From positions 1-45,950 of the forward strand of contig RCAB01000483.1 in NCBI GenBank assembly GCA_003640385.1: a stretch of DNA of 45,950 bases, read 5' to 3'. Positions within the stretch are counted from its first letter, which is position 1. Every line of letters begins with the position of its first letter. The DNA comes from Setaria digitata. Lineage: Eukaryota > Nematoda > Chromadorea > Rhabditida > Setariidae. The notes beneath the pieces were generated by a model that saw nothing but the letters and a program-made list of their open reading frames with translations, was not told the DNA's origin and searched no databases. A program made the position numbers and the translations under genes. This document shows positions 21,689 through 38,200 of the stretch, one piece after another.

Positions 21689-24056
21689 ATGGGGGAAAGT
21701 GGCAGTGCTGAAGTTGCGGCTAATACAGCAACAAATACAACTGGAAGTGGATGGTATGATCGATTCCAAGGAATGATTGCAAACGAGTTACCGTTAGTTT
21801 TTCCTTTTTCCTACATTATCAGCTTTTGATTAAAAATATTTTTGCGTGCCAGATACTGAATAGCATGAATTTTGAAATTAACCTTAATCTACCATAACTG
21901 CTGGCATTTTCAACACATGATGGTATATGAACATTTTAAAACATGTGGTGATATGATGACATGATTCAAGCTTGGACATATGGCAAATTTTTTATTATCA
22001 TTGGTATACTGATACATTTTCTTCTTCACTCAAGTATCCCATAATGATAAAGACGGTTTTTGCTTTGGAATCTGCTTCGTTTCAGCTCAATTCATTAATA
22101 TTTCTGTTTGTAGTTAGTTGTCGTTTTTTTCAGTCCTGAATATATGAAGTTTCTTGTATTGGACTATTTGATCTCACAGGGATATAGGGAGGCAGCTGAA
22201 TATTTATGTGAAGATGCTTCTATACCATTCCCGCGCGATGCGATTGAAAATCTGGATCAACGAATGCGTATTCGAGATGATATTGTAGAAGGAAAGGTCT
22301 ATACTGTTAACTGTTTCGTTAGCTATCTTTGTTTGTTTACTTAAGCTAGGGTATTACTCCTTCGGAAGAAAACAAAATCATAGCTTCCAGTTTTTCTGGA
22401 CGTAATTGATGATCTTCTTTATTGTGGATATAAAGGAAAAGTAGAGAATTTTCCATGTCAACTAATTTTGTGCTATTTCTGGTTAGGATTTTTTTATCTT
22501 TTAGATACAAAATGCAATCGAAAAAGTTGTAAAAGTAGTACCCGATTTATTGGAGCGCAATCCAGTTCTCCATCTTCGCCTCCTTCAACAGCATCTCATT
22601 GAGCTCATTCGTAGTAAAATGGTAAGCCCCCGATTTTGAAGTTAGCTGTAGATTTTAACATCTCATTTGCACTTTCTACAAATATCGACTACCTCTCTAT
22701 GTCTTTTCATGATCGTTAGGTTCTTGATTTATTATTAATATTAATCATTAGCATATTATCAAGCGGTCTAGTCTAGCACAAGGAACTTTATATATTTGTA
22801 TTAGAAAAATCAACTAGTCACACTGAACTATGTTAAAAAGTGAACCTAGCATTTTTCCCAATATTAGAGCCTTAGTCGGTTGACTTCTTATCGCATTAGA
22901 TAAATACAGTTAACATAGTCTGTTCAGTTAAGATCGTGCAGTAGAACAAGCTTATATAAGGACTGGTATTCTACTGGCTCCCAATGCTGGCCTTTCTTCA
23001 ATCTCAGCGCTTGTATTTTTGCTCATTTTAAAATTTGCTTCAGACATTTATTAGTTCTAATAATTACAATTTAGATTACCGGGTTAGTTCGCAGCCACAT
23101 CTGTTATTATAGTAATTAACACGTTAATTAAACGAGGAGTAGTTAGAGTAAGAGATAGATTTAGTTTTACTCGATGCAGTATCAGACGGCTTAGTGCAAT
23201 AGAAAAAGTATTTATAAGGGCTGATTTCTTAATGTAGAAAAATTGTACACCCGTTTTCGATTCACAGAAATCGTATGGTTTTCAGGTTGAGGAAGCTGTT
23301 GCATTTACGCAGTCTATCGTTGAAAAAGTGGACGCACATCCTGAAATGGAAAAAGAAATGCAAAAAGCTTTTGCGATGATAGCATTTGAAAGACCTGAAG
23401 ATTCACCATATACATATTTGTTGGAAATGAGTCATCGTCAGATGGTTTGTCATTCTTATCCTTAATTTCACAATTTCCATTCTCTCCATAATTTCTCATG
23501 GTATAGAGAAATTAAGAAGAGTTTAGGAGTTTGTCCTTGTCGGGGTTTTTGTTTTATAGTCTCATTCAAGTAGACTTAAATTTGTTAAGCAGAAAAATTG
23601 CTTTGTGTCTATCATTGGTGAAATTGCTTTATCCTGTTCCCTTACTTTGTAATAATTTTTTCATTCTCTCCATTTACAGTCTTTTCCATTTCAAAACTTC
23701 TGTAAAATTACGTAAAGAATTTAGAATTTAATTCACTTTATGCTGTGGATTTTTTTTCCCTAAATTTACATGAGTAATCGTGGGTAAATAATTGCTGCAT
23801 GATAGTGAAGCGTTTTCAAATAAAATTATCATAATTACCCAGGTTTTTTTCTCTTGACTTCTCCCTCTCTTCTTTTGTTTATTCACAGGTTGCTAATGAT
23901 GTAAACAGTGCCATTCTGGAAGCTTTGAATAAACCGTCAGCGCCGAAGTTGGAAAATCTTTTCCGATTGATTTTGTGGTCTAAAAACGTGTTAAAGCACG
24001 ACGACACACCGGAAAGCTTAGATCGCCTTTTCAATGGACAAGTAACTAATATTTGA
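21689..24056 (+). CDS. gid8: GID8 / TWA1, CTLH E3 ligase subunit
   Basis: GID8 (TWA1) is a scaffold subunit of the GID/CTLH ubiquitin ligase in nucleus and cytoplasm. Five exons join in frame: 21689-21792, 22134-22296, 22505-22621, 23286-23444 and 23889-24056 (stop 24054-24056), giving 236 aa against about 228 for the human protein. The LisH motif is at ~38-64 (YMKFLVLDYLISQGYREAAE), the CTLH motif at ~75-130 (RIRDDIVEGK, then IQNAIEKVVKVVPDLLERNP, then LRLLQQHLIELIRSKM) and the CRA domain from ~129 (VEEAVAFTQSIVEK, MIAFERPEDSPY). The first 30 residues are Ala/Thr/Gly-rich and specific to this protein. The exon 2 donor reads GTCTAT, which is unusual, but frame and homology require it. A poly(A) signal AATAAA is at 24611-24616. 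Confidence 0.95.
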
Positions 24057-25442
24057 CTATTCTTTGAATTGTTGCTGTCACTCCAAGTTTATTAACACCT
24101 TCTCTGAAAGTACCATTTGAAAGGAGATATTGTTAAAGCGGTGCTGTCCCGCGCCCGAATTTTCCTTATTTTATGTCCTAATGATAGCCCTAATCGATTC
24201 ATATCAATCAATAATGGTTCCACAAAGTAAAATTCTTTTTAAATTATTTTCACTCCAAGTTTTTGTCGTGATTATTCCTTTTCAGTGATATGTCATGGAG
24301 AGACTTGACTGATACGGAATTGTCCATTCTTGTATAATACTTTTCAAACCGCTCTTGAGTACCTCAAATTTTTGCACAGTTGTCTTTCCGATGCAGGCAG
24401 GCGTTCGTAGTGATATTGTTTGAAAATACTAAATTTGCTTTACAATGAAATTTTTATGCACAATTATTATTTTATGTACAATGTCTTTGCTGTTTTTAGA
24501 AGATATTAGTGGTTTTTGAAATTTTAGATTTTTTTAGGATTTTTCGATCCTTTTAAAAAGTCCTTAACAATTCTTTATCTGCTGTATTATGTTGTAAATT
24601 TTGCGTGATCAATAAAAATTCTTCTTATGAGTTGAGAACCATTTTCCAGGCTTTCATCAAGTCGTGAATATCTGTTTGTTTGTTTTTTACGGCATTGTTA
24701 TGATCAATGATCAATTACAGAATATAATAGATTTATTCATCGATAAAGATTAGGAGGTATAAATTTTCATCGGATATTCCTTTTGGCAATATTGTATACC
24801 ATTTCATGAAAGGATATTTTGTGAAGCATGAGATACTAGGTAATTTGTTAGACGATATTGAAAGTAATTTTGTTTGTTCGTTATCTTCAATAATCCACTT
24901 TTATTTCTAACCACTTCATGCCAAAATACGTAAGATAATTTTACACAAAAATTTCATTCATATGAATTCGACGAGTTGTTGGGACGTGGTCGGTAAAATC
25001 ACATGAACTACATCAACATCAAATTTATGAAGTTAGTACTTGGTGAATTACTAGGATTAATTCCTATAATTTTGCTAAATACATCCTCAATATCGCGGAA
25101 ATTTCAGCATTTCCTTAGCGGCTGTCATCCCACTAAGACATATTGCTTTCTGTCTTAGATTATTCTTCATTTTCTCCGACCGATGCATTAGTTATTTTCT
25201 TTTATTCTTTTGGATTTATGTTAGAATGTATTAGTGAACAGATGCCAGCCAATATCTCATGTTAAAGTGAGCATCTTCATCTTCCTCTCTTTTTCTCATT
25301 TTAATTTTTGAAGCAAACACGCAACTAACCTTCCTAACGTCTAATAATATATTGTAAATTTTGAAGGCAATATATCCTTCCATCCGTCTAATATATTTGT
25401 ATTCTGTAGTATAGATCTATTTATATGTAGAGATGTTTTAAC
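24057..25442. other. GID8 3' UTR and gene-free DNA
   Basis: This includes the GID8 3' UTR with a candidate AATAAA at 24611-24616. Beyond that I see no exon, RNA or repeat up to the GA microsatellite. Confidence 0.5.
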
Positions 25443-28790
<3,348 letters not shown>

Positions 28791-28796
28791 GTGTAA

Positions 28797-28860
28797 GTAG
28801 ATAGATCGATAGATAGATAGGCGGACAGAGAGATAGATAGACTGAGTGATTGATAGATTA
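28797..28860. repeat. Imperfect GATA tetranucleotide repeat
   Basis: About a dozen GATA or GACA-like units (gatagatcgatagatagatag, then gagagatagatagactgagtg) form a decayed microsatellite. Confidence 0.8.
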
Positions 28861-29039
28861 GTAGTGGTATTTGATGCTGATAGATTTAATGGGTTAGTTT
28901 TGTTGGTTCAGTGTTCTGTTGGTTGATTTCGGTTCGCTGATAGTAGAGGATTTGAATAGTTCGAAAATGAAGGAAGTGATTTAGAGAGAAGGAAGTAGTA
29001 CCAGGACTATCACTATCATCACCCATAACCAACCAACAC
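28861..29039. other. Spacer between GATA repeat and CACGT-rich block
   Basis: Short mixed sequence with no gene or repeat that I can identify. Confidence 0.4.
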
Positions 29040-29520
29040 TACTCCAAGACCAGTTCATATATATTTATAGCTTTTCTACGCATATATATATACTATTTGT
29101 TATACGCACGTTTATATCTTCATACACGTAATTCTCACGTCGATGCATGTATACACGTTATATGTCCGCGAGTGTGTGCATATACACACGTGACGTGTGC
29201 CCGCGTGTATGTATGCACACGTAATATGTGTGCATGCAGGCATATGTACGTGGATGTATATGTACGTACACAGTAGGCGCGTGATTGTTTGCTTACACGC
29301 ACAGTTCATGATATGCACACCGCATAATATGTACATGAATATATGTATTTACACGTGCAATGAGTGCGTGGCGTATGTGTACACACGTGATATGTATGTG
29401 GGTGGATGTGAATGCATGTAATATGTGCGTAGTTATAAGTGTATACACGTAATATGAGCGTAAGTGTACACGTGCATATACGTAATACGTCTGTGCTTTT
29501 AAGTATATGTATATATATAT
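29040..29520. repeat. Alternating purine/pyrimidine block rich in TACACGT
   Basis: About 480 bases consist of words such as tatacacgt, acacacgtg, gtgtgcatgc, atatgtacgt and taatatg, recurring roughly every 30-40 bases. Examples are tgtatacacgt at 29149 and again near 29440, and acacacgtgacgtgtg near 29184. Purines and pyrimidines alternate over long runs, a composition that can adopt Z-form DNA. Long open frames appear on both strands (29112-29336, 29197-29421, 29293-29685) only because the words lack stop codons. I read it as a degenerate satellite. Confidence 0.7.
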
Positions 29521-30640
29521 GACAAGAGGAGGAAATGTAGAGCGTTTTGTTTTTGAGTGTCTAATTCGAATTTTCAACTGCAAAAATTTGAAAATGTCCG
29601 TTACGAAGCAGTAGTAATGAGGAAAAATTGTTAGATTGTTGTGTGATGCAAAGACAACTTGTCTCCTTTTCTTTTTTTTTTCCATTCATTCCTTTAAGTG
29701 ACCTAATTTATCGGTCTTTTTTTCAACGATAAAATTTTGTGTTGAATTTTTTCATAACTTTTATGATTAATTGATTGAATTATACTGGTTATGTAATTTA
29801 AAACTATCAACGAAATAGGTAATTAAAATGGTGCATATATATACACATATGTAATTTTTTTTTTTTTTTTCTTTGAACAATGAATTTAATTGGTTTTTAT
29901 GTCTTTTTTGTATTGATTTCTGGATATAATACTGAATAGTTTAGATGTGTTTGCTTTCAAATATGATTAGATAGAAAATGTTGTAAATTAAAATGGCAGC
30001 TGAGTTGTTTAATCGGCGTATATTTGCTGCTTAGTAAGCGAAGAACGTAGGATAAGACGAATGATTAAACAATAATGGAAAATGAAATGAAATTTTTTTT
30101 TTTTTTCGCCATTTACATGGATGCATAAATGTGTTTGATATGTGCAATGATGGATATTTCTAGTTAGGAGAAGTGTAAAGTATTAGAATCCAATTAGCTT
30201 AATTCACATCAAAAAAAAAAAAAAGGAAATGAGAATGAAGAGGGAAATTAGGATATTTCGTATTTCTTACTTAATTTATAAAACATTTTCATTATATATG
30301 ATGGTTTTTCAAATATGCATTTTCTTCTGTATATTTAATGAAAAATTTTTCAAAAATGGCATTTTTTTTTTTTTAATAAATGTTTGCTTGAGGCAAAACG
30401 TTTGCATTTCAAAGCTGTTTTTCTTGATTGCATTTTTTTTTTTTTTTTTTTTCATTTGAATGCATTGCTCCAAGATATTAACCAGTAAGTGGAAGAGATC
30501 ATTTCGTGATGATAAAGCTTAGAATATTTGTTACTGCGCCGACATACAGTAGCATTTCATTTCTAGGATGAGAACTAAGTGAATTTTTTTAATGTTATTG
30601 TGCTAATTCATCTCGTTTTTTAAAAGACTATTAGCCGCAT
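29521..30640. other. Gene-free AT-rich stretch
   Basis: AT-rich DNA with many T and A homopolymers. No supported exon, RNA gene or repeat family is seen. Confidence 0.5.
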
Positions 30641-31020
30641 TAAATTATTACTTTTTATTTGTCATTTAATTATCTATTATTAGATATTATTTATTTGTTT
30701 TTATCATTATTATTATTACTAGTATTATTTTTTTATTCATTACTATTTATTTATTACTATCCCTTATTTCTTATTATTTCTTCACTTTTTATTATTCTTT
30801 ATTTTTATTATTTTTGTGTATTATTACCGTTTATTTATTTTGATTATTGTTCATTTTTTTATTACTTGTTTATTATCATCTGTTGCTAATTATTTATTTA
30901 ATTTTATTAACTTATTTTGTTACATAGTAATTTGTCATTTATTAGCTTATTATTTATTAATTAATCTATTTTTTGTTATCATTTATTGTTCATCATTTTC
31001 AGTATTATTATTATTTAAAA
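30641..31020. repeat. Degenerate TTATT/ATT-rich tract
   Basis: About 380 bases of TTATT, ATTATTT and TTTATT words, similar in type to 2641-3530. The Phe/Leu/Ile-rich frames at 30659-31160 arise from this composition. Confidence 0.7.
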
Positions 31021-31318
31021 ATTTTGCCATTATCTTAAAAATATGGTTTTTTTTTTTGAAAATGCGCATTAGTAATCGATTTTTTTTTTTTTTTTTTGGA
31101 CTTTTGTTTCATTTATTATTAATGTTGGTTAATTATATTTATGAGAATTTTAATTTTTGAACTGACCTATTCTTCAAAAATGAATTTTGATAAATTTGTT
31201 AATTGAAAATTCTTCCATTTTATTTATTTATTTGTTTATTTCTTGATCGACTTTTTTTTGAATGTGTTTGTGATGTATGTATGCGATTAGTACTGTCACT
31301 TCAATGCATAGCAATTAA

Positions 31319-31392
31319 ATGAAAGAGACGGAAGAATGAGGTAGAAAGGACGGAGAGGGAGAAGGAAAAAAAGAAGGAAAGAGAAAAAGATA
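31319..31392 (+). other. Polypurine tract upstream of the unc-60 start
   Basis: Over about 74 bases the plus strand is almost entirely A and G (gaaagagacggaagaatgag, then gagagggagaaggaaaaaaag). It ends about 120 bases before the shared unc-60 micro-exon, so it may lie in that gene's promoter, although simple-sequence drift explains it equally well. Confidence 0.5.
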
Positions 31393-31508
31393 CATGTGTA
31401 TATAATTTCCAGTTTATCAATTTCAAATGTTTTCCAGGCTTCTTGTTTCATTAGCAGGTCGAATTGACGGAACTATTTGTGCTGTTGCCCTGTTGATCTA
31501 TTTATTTC

Positions 31509-31520
31509 AGATATATAATG
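31509..31520 (+). promoter_or_regulatory. unc-60: Candidate SL acceptor and shared ATG micro-exon of unc-60
   Basis: The strong acceptor-like TTTATTTCAG ends at 31510. It is followed by atatata, an ATG at 31518-31520 and at once a GTTAGT donor. This would make a 10-nt trans-spliced first exon carrying only the start codon. Both cofilin bodies downstream begin in phase 0 with the residue after Met (TCA and GCA), exactly as this exon requires. C. elegans unc-60 is known to share a first exon that contains only the initiator ATG. A second, weaker candidate (acceptor at 32204, ATG at 32214-32216, donor GTCAGT) exists. Confidence 0.65.
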
Positions 31521-32918
31521 GTTAGTGCTTTTTCAAATTTCTTCTTTTAACTTTCTTATTTGCAATGAAAAAAAAAAAAATTAATTTATATTTACCATAA
31601 ATATAACAAATGTTGAATATTATTAAATTCAGAAAAAAAGAAAAATTTTTTTTTTTTTCTAGGAAATTCAATAAAATTATTGCCATCATTTATCATTTTC
31701 AGTTAATCAGAATATTTGAAAAAGAAAAAAAAGTTGCATTTGCAAAATAATCATTTTATTGATTACTTTTGTTAGAAAAAAAAAAAACTCAGCTAGACTT
31801 TTTTTTTCCTTATGGAAGGAAGTTTGTTTCCAGAAAAGTTACGATATTGTTATAGATTTTATTTAGATTTGCTACTTTTTATTCTTTTCCAACAAGATCA
31901 TCAGACATTCGGCTTAGATTTTTCGGTTGAAAAATCTTTTTCTTCTCTTTTTTTTTTTTTTTTTTTTAAAATTTAAACTATTTCAAGAAGGCAATTTTTA
32001 CAGCATTTGTTCGAAGCAGAATGGATAAAAGATCTTATTTCTTCATTGCTACACTGCAACTTTCTTCTCCTCTTCCTCTTCTCTTTTTTTGTTTTTTTTT
32101 CGCCTTCTCTTCTCTTTCTTCATTTCTTTTCCCCTCTTCGCCTTATGATAGACAGATTCCGATATTTCTGGTAAATGAACTGAAAAAATTTTTACTTTAC
32201 ACAGTTGAATGAAATGGTCAGTGTTTAAAGGGAGCAATTAAAGTTTAATTCCTTTTTTTCTTGTTTATTCTTCACAAGTATTATCTAAATATTATCCAGA
32301 ATTTGGTTATCAAAATTAGGAAATGACTTCTGTTTTCAACTTCTTTTGCCCATAAAATGTTAGTGACAATTGCTTTTCGATGCTTCACTTTCTAAGAACA
32401 TTTATATTTGATGGAATGCTAAAGTAATGGAAGGGGAATGTTTATAAGTTATGAAGGAGCAACTGTTCTTGCTTATGGTTATAGCCACACACGAATAATG
32501 AGGAATAATATATATATAATTATTTCTTTTCCTAGTAAAAAGATTTCTAAGATTACTTTGTAGATTCTAATAAGAGAATGATTTGCTTCATATTCATTAT
32601 ATTTACTTAATGCTATCACTCCTACTCTTAAAAGATTGAAAAAATTGACACAATTTTAGCAAATTTTCACTTGCAAAAAAAAGAAAAAACTTATGAAAAT
32701 TTGTTCAGTCTTGAAGATTCTTGATTCATTTTATAATAAACGTTTAAGACTTCTTTTTCTGCCTTATTTTTCATGATTTTGTCATAGAATCTGGTGACAA
32801 GTAATGCTTCTGTTGCATATAGAGCATCAGGATTCATATCGATTATGGATATATCGTTTTATAGCAGTTGATCATTTTCGAAATATTAAAAAAAATTTCG
32901 TTAGTTCAGTACAAAATA

Positions 32919-32953
<35 letters not shown>

Positions 32954-35270
32954 AAGATATTAAGAAAATTTTTTCTTTCATATTTTGTTTACTAAAAGTC
33001 CTGTTAAATTAGTAATTATTTGCTGGAAAGGAAAAAAAAAACGTTCTTACAGTGCTTCTTCCGTTCATTCCTAAATGCATTTAAAGGAATGGATAATTAT
33101 TGGCTTACTTTTGGTAATATTCATTAAATGAGTAAACATGATTTAATTATATTCCAGCTTGAAAACTTTAGTCTAAGTTCTGGAATTGGATCATTATAAA
33201 TAGCAGTTAGATTATAATAGAGGATATTAATTAGATGATGGATTTATTAAATGAGTGTAATAATAATGGATATGAATATCATTTCATTTAGCTTTAATGT
33301 AGATTTGTAATGAAGCTTTAAATGAGCTTTTTTTTTATTTCTTCTCACGTGGTCTGAATAATAAATAAAGGAAATGGGGAACGAAAACCAGATTAATAAT
33401 TGGTGGAAAATTATTATTGCTACTAATTAATGAAATGAAAGAGAATGATGTGAATAAATTGGCAAATGTAGGAATTTTGATTTCTGAAAAATAAGAATCC
33501 GATTCAGATGTTTTCCGGAAAATGTGCAGAAAGTGCAATTCTCATAGAAAATGGAAGCCGTAAAAGATGTTGATAAGACTGTCAAGTTTGTGTTGCAGTG
33601 TTGTGTTGCTAATACATTCTTCATTAAAATTTCCACTTATCTCAGTTATTTTTCTCTCTCCTTAACAGTTGGTGTGTTTAATTTAATGCATGTGTGTTAT
33701 TTTTTTAATGGATATTTTTCTGTTTCTTTGATTCTTTTTTTTTTTTATAAAATTCATTTTATTATTTTTTTTATAGTCAACATCTGGAGTAAGCGTTAAT
33801 CCCGATGTCCAACGATCATTTCAACGTCTTTCAGATAGCAAAGAATACAGATATATTCTTTTTAAAATAGAGGTTTGTTTGTGTGTTTTTTCTTTTTTTT
33901 TTTATTTCCATTGAAAATTCTATTCCTATTTTCGTAGATGAATTTGGTGAGTATTGTTATCACTGTCACATAATGTTTTAATTTTTATATGAAGATAAAT
34001 GTTATTTTAGACGAACATTGCGGATGAAATTTTTACAAATTAGGTTATCACTGTGAAGAGAAAAACACTCTGTTTTTGTTTTCTGCTTGCTGTGGCATGA
34101 TAGATACGTGGAACGAAGATGGCAGATAAAAAAAAATAATGAAGTGGCTGCATTTTATGTTATTCAACAGCTGATTGGTTGCATTTCAAGTGAAATGTGA
34201 CGACTATATACCCAGATTCGTTAAGGCTTAAAGGAAGTCATAAAGGGATTACTGCTAGTGGTAGCTTCTAAGTATTGAAAAAAAAAAGAAAGCATTTCTG
34301 ACTATCTCTCTTTTAAAGCGAATTGTGGTAGATAAAGCTGTATAACTAACTTGATTTCACTTTGTAGGATCGTGAAGTGGTTGTTGAAGCTGCGGTAGCT
34401 CAAGATGAATTACGCCTAACTGTGGATGATTACGAGACGAATTCGAAAGAAGCATTTGGGCAATTTGTGGAAGACTTGAGAGAGAGGACAGACAATTTCA
34501 AGGATTGTCGATATGCAGTCTTTGATTTTAAATTTACATGCTCAAGAATTGGTGCAGGGACTTCGAAAATGGATAAAATTGTCTTCCTTCAAATGTTAGT
34601 CGGCGCTTCTCACTGCATTTATTTGTCTCATGTGCGGAATTAAATTTGTCATCCCAATAGTGGATTCGAAAATTTCTATCTCATTAATATTTCATTCGAA
34701 TTCAGTCATTTATTTGCAGATGCCCCGATGGTGCATCGATTAAGAAGAAGATGGTTTATGCATCATCAGCATCAGCTATTAAGGCATCACTTGGCACTGA
34801 AAAAATTATTCAATTTCAGGTAATTTATTACTTTTTTTAAAGATTTTTTTCTTCTTTTTTTGAGGGATAACTGAACTTTAATTACTTCACCATACCTCCA
34901 AAGGCGGGAAGGAATTGGGATTTATATCTAGGCAATAGTTTTCTTTTTTTTGTTCTGGAAATGTAGAATATTTTGAGTTTGTCGTAAGACGTGCTAGTTT
35001 TGGTCTGCTGCGCGAAATATGATAGATAAATTATAAGATGGGATAAACAGCTGTAATCCATTTCCAGAACAAATCTGTGCAGGACAATCTGAAACTATTT
35101 AGACATTGTTTTTTTTTTTTAATTCGTATAAGGATATGGTATTTCTTGTTGTCTTACTCTATTAGCATCACAATGAGTTGCATAATTCTAATTTTCAGGT
35201 ATCCGATGAATCCGAAATGTCACATAGAGAGTTGATTTCAAAGCTTACAGAGAAATATGGTGACCGATAA
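31518..35270 (+). CDS. unc-60A: ADF/cofilin UNC-60A
   Basis: ADF/cofilins bind actin, sever filaments and speed monomer turnover; UNC-60A is the non-muscle isoform in C. elegans, needed in embryonic cell division. Exons: shared ATG 31518-31520, then 33777-33872, 34368-34594, 34720-34819 and 35199-35270 (stop 35268-35270). The product is 165 aa, the same as C. elegans UNC-60A. Matching words include NPDVQRSFQRLS near the N terminus, CRYAVFDFKFTCSRIGAGTS (~84-103) and CPDGASIKKKMVYASSASAI (~110-129), the last leading into the long actin-binding helix, then VSDESEMSH and EKYGDR at the C terminus. All exon phases are consistent. The whole body lies inside the first intron of UNC-60B. Confidence 0.95.
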
Positions 35271-38200
35271 GTGCTTTAATTAAAAGTTTGGTTCCTCGTT
35301 TAATGCATATGCCAGTGACAAAGTTAATGTTGCATTTTATTTCATGTGTTAACACTGAGTGTTTTTTTGACGGTTTTAATTCTAACCCCGAAATTAACTT
35401 TGTGAAAAATAACCTTCATGGTTGTATCTTATAATGAGTTTGTCCGTCCTTGAACTGTTTGCTTGAAACTTCCCATTCATATTGTTCATATTTCTCCTTT
35501 ATCTTCTGGAATGAAAAAGTAGGATAGGACCTGTTGAATTATGAAACCATTCGTAAATGTTATCTTTGTTGATTTATTTATCAACGCTTTTGGTCTATAT
35601 TACGACACACTGCTTTATCATTTTCGTATTTTTATCTCTAAGCTTTTGCTCAGGAGAAGTTAACATTCATTCTGTTCTTCCGAATATGGCCGGAAATATA
35701 TCATATAACCACCACGCTGCTACAGCATTCCGGATGTTTTGTTCCTAAAAAAAAAACGAACAAATTTTTCAAGCCATTTAGAAACGAGTTGTTGATTAGC
35801 GATGTTTTTGCGCGAGCATCACTCTTCAATTTTCATTCTTACTACAGATAATTAGAACTTCTGACCAAAAAAAAATAGGATTAATAGCTACGAGAGTAAC
35901 TAGCATTTGAATATACATGATTTGGGAGCTTCTGTTCTCCTTATGGAACAGTTGGAATTTTTTTTCGTAAAATTTACGACTTATATGCTGAAGTATCAGA
36001 AATAAGTAGGCGCAATAAAAGGAATTTTTAAATGCTTTTGAGTGAAGAGAAAAAAAATTTTTTTTTTCTATCATTTTTTCCATTTCTATCTTGACTACGT
36101 TATTTCAGTATTTATTAACTGCTCTTTTTTTTCTTTTTTTTTTAAGTAACATTGTCGGTTTTCCCTCTTTTCTATTTTATTTACAGTTTGTAATTTTATT
36201 TGTTTATTTGTTTACTCTTTATTTTATTTAAATTAAACTTAACTTTTTGATAAACGTGAGCATTTTGTTTTCCTCTTTACTTATCATCTAAACATACAAC
36301 AATAACATATCAAAAGAACAAAAAGAAAAAAAAACTAAAATAATGCATGGATGCTGATGATTAATGAAATTAATGGAATAATTGCTAATCCTTGATAGCT
36401 TTATCACATCATCCTCTTCGCTGAAGGAAACGGCATATGAATTGTTTTTTTTTTTTAATCAGTCAAAACTAACCGTTTATTTTGATTATTTTTCTTCGAA
36501 ATTTTTAGATGAATCAGTTAATTGTTTTTCGCATTTTGCTGATCTCGAATGGTATGTTGGTTTGTTTGTCTCTTCTCATTTAGTAAATAACATTTGTGGA
36601 TGTAGGAAATTTTTGTAGTTAATTAAAATTAATTAATTACTGTGATATGTACTTGGAATGTAGAATGCGAATGGTTTCTGAGAAATTGCTATGGAAAAGA
36701 CTTCTCATTCGATAAATATAATGACATTTGTGAATGTAGTTTATAGGAAATTTTGCATTTAATCAAAATTAATTAATTACTACTGTAGTGTATACAATAA
36801 ATAACTGCTACTGATATAAATGAAAGAGAATAAGAGTGGGATAGGGATGCGAATTATTTCTGAAAAAATGCCAATAGGGAAGGTGTGGTGGAAACTTTAT
36901 AAATATTTCAGTAAAAGTTCACAAAATTAAAACTTTTACGGTGTATGAATAATTTCGTCGTTTTCTTTTTTCTTCTTTACATGTAATAATTATCGTTTTC
37001 ATCAAAGGATGATTTTCAAATTATTTGAATTTTAATAGGATGTGATGACATATTCTAGTGTTTATTTTCCTTTTCTTTTTCTTTTTTCTGATGGTTTCAA
37101 ACCCTCTTAATTAATTTTTCCTTCCTTTATCAGCAGTGCAGGATTGACTAGATAGATTTTTTCTCGACTGTTCTTGCCTTTTTTTTTTTTCTAAAATGCC
37201 TTATTTAAAGAAAGAGATGGAAGAAGAGTCTATTTACAGGCATCAGGTGTAAAGGTAGATGCAAGTTGCAAAAAAGCATACGATGAACTACATCAGAAAC
37301 ATCAGCATTCTTACATAATATTTAGAATTTCGGATGATGATACGACAATTATCGTTGATAAGATCGGCAGCAAAAATGCACCATATTCTGAATTTGTTGA
37401 GGTGATATTGGTTATTCCTTTGATAAATTTTTCCATATTTATTACATTGATAACTCTATAATGCCTAGCTTATAGGCGTAAAATTTGTACCGCAACAGAA
37501 TTTAAAGAAATTTAAGCTTTTTACAACTTTTAAATAATCAAGAAAAAGGAAAAAAAAAGCCAAATGCAATTATTGCTTACATTCATTCATGGGAAATTCT
37601 TTCTTTTGAATTTTATTCACCCCAGTTTTCTCTTATTTCACACAGTACGATAACATTCTAATAATTAGTAATGTAAATTAAGGAACTGTTAATGTTTAAA
37701 TTGCAGGAAATTCGAAGAAGTGTAGGTGACGGTAAGGAATGTCGTTATGCTGCAGTTGATGTTGAGGTACAGGTACAACGGCAAGGTACAGATGCTGCAT
37801 CACGACTAACGAAAGTTGTTTTCGTGCAGTAGTAAGTTGCTAATTATAGCAAATAATAATATTATTTGAATTAAGTGTAATTAACAATAGACATATAGTA
37901 AAAAGAATATATGGCTTATTTAATTTCTTGCAAATACCCTACTTTGTATTGTCTAAAATAATAAACTAATGTACTGCAGTACAGAGAGAGAGAAAGAACC
38001 GAAACGCTGTCGTATTTATATTTAACGATTAAAGTAAATCCTTGATAAGTCGGATAACGGAACTGTGTTCATAGCTGTCACCATTATAGTAATATTAATG
38101 GTAGTAGTAATTTTATAGTGAATTTTCCGATGATTTTGAACTTGGCACAATTTTATTTTTCGGTCAAATTTAACTAAATATTAGGATTTTCCCAAATATT

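Noticed and set aside
29112..29685. Overlapping Cys/His-rich frames on both strands
   Set aside because: They come from the alternating purine/pyrimidine block, which has few stop codons; no splice sites or domain are seen.
30659..31160. Hydrophobic plus-strand frames as membrane proteins
   Set aside because: Phe/Leu/Ile/Tyr content follows from TTATT-rich repeats; no real transmembrane protein features or splice sites are seen.
32205..32217. Alternative ATG exon for unc-60 (acceptor at 32204, ATG 32214, donor GTCAGT)
   Set aside because: It has an extra upstream ATG in another frame and a weaker donor than the 31518 candidate, so it was kept only as second choice.
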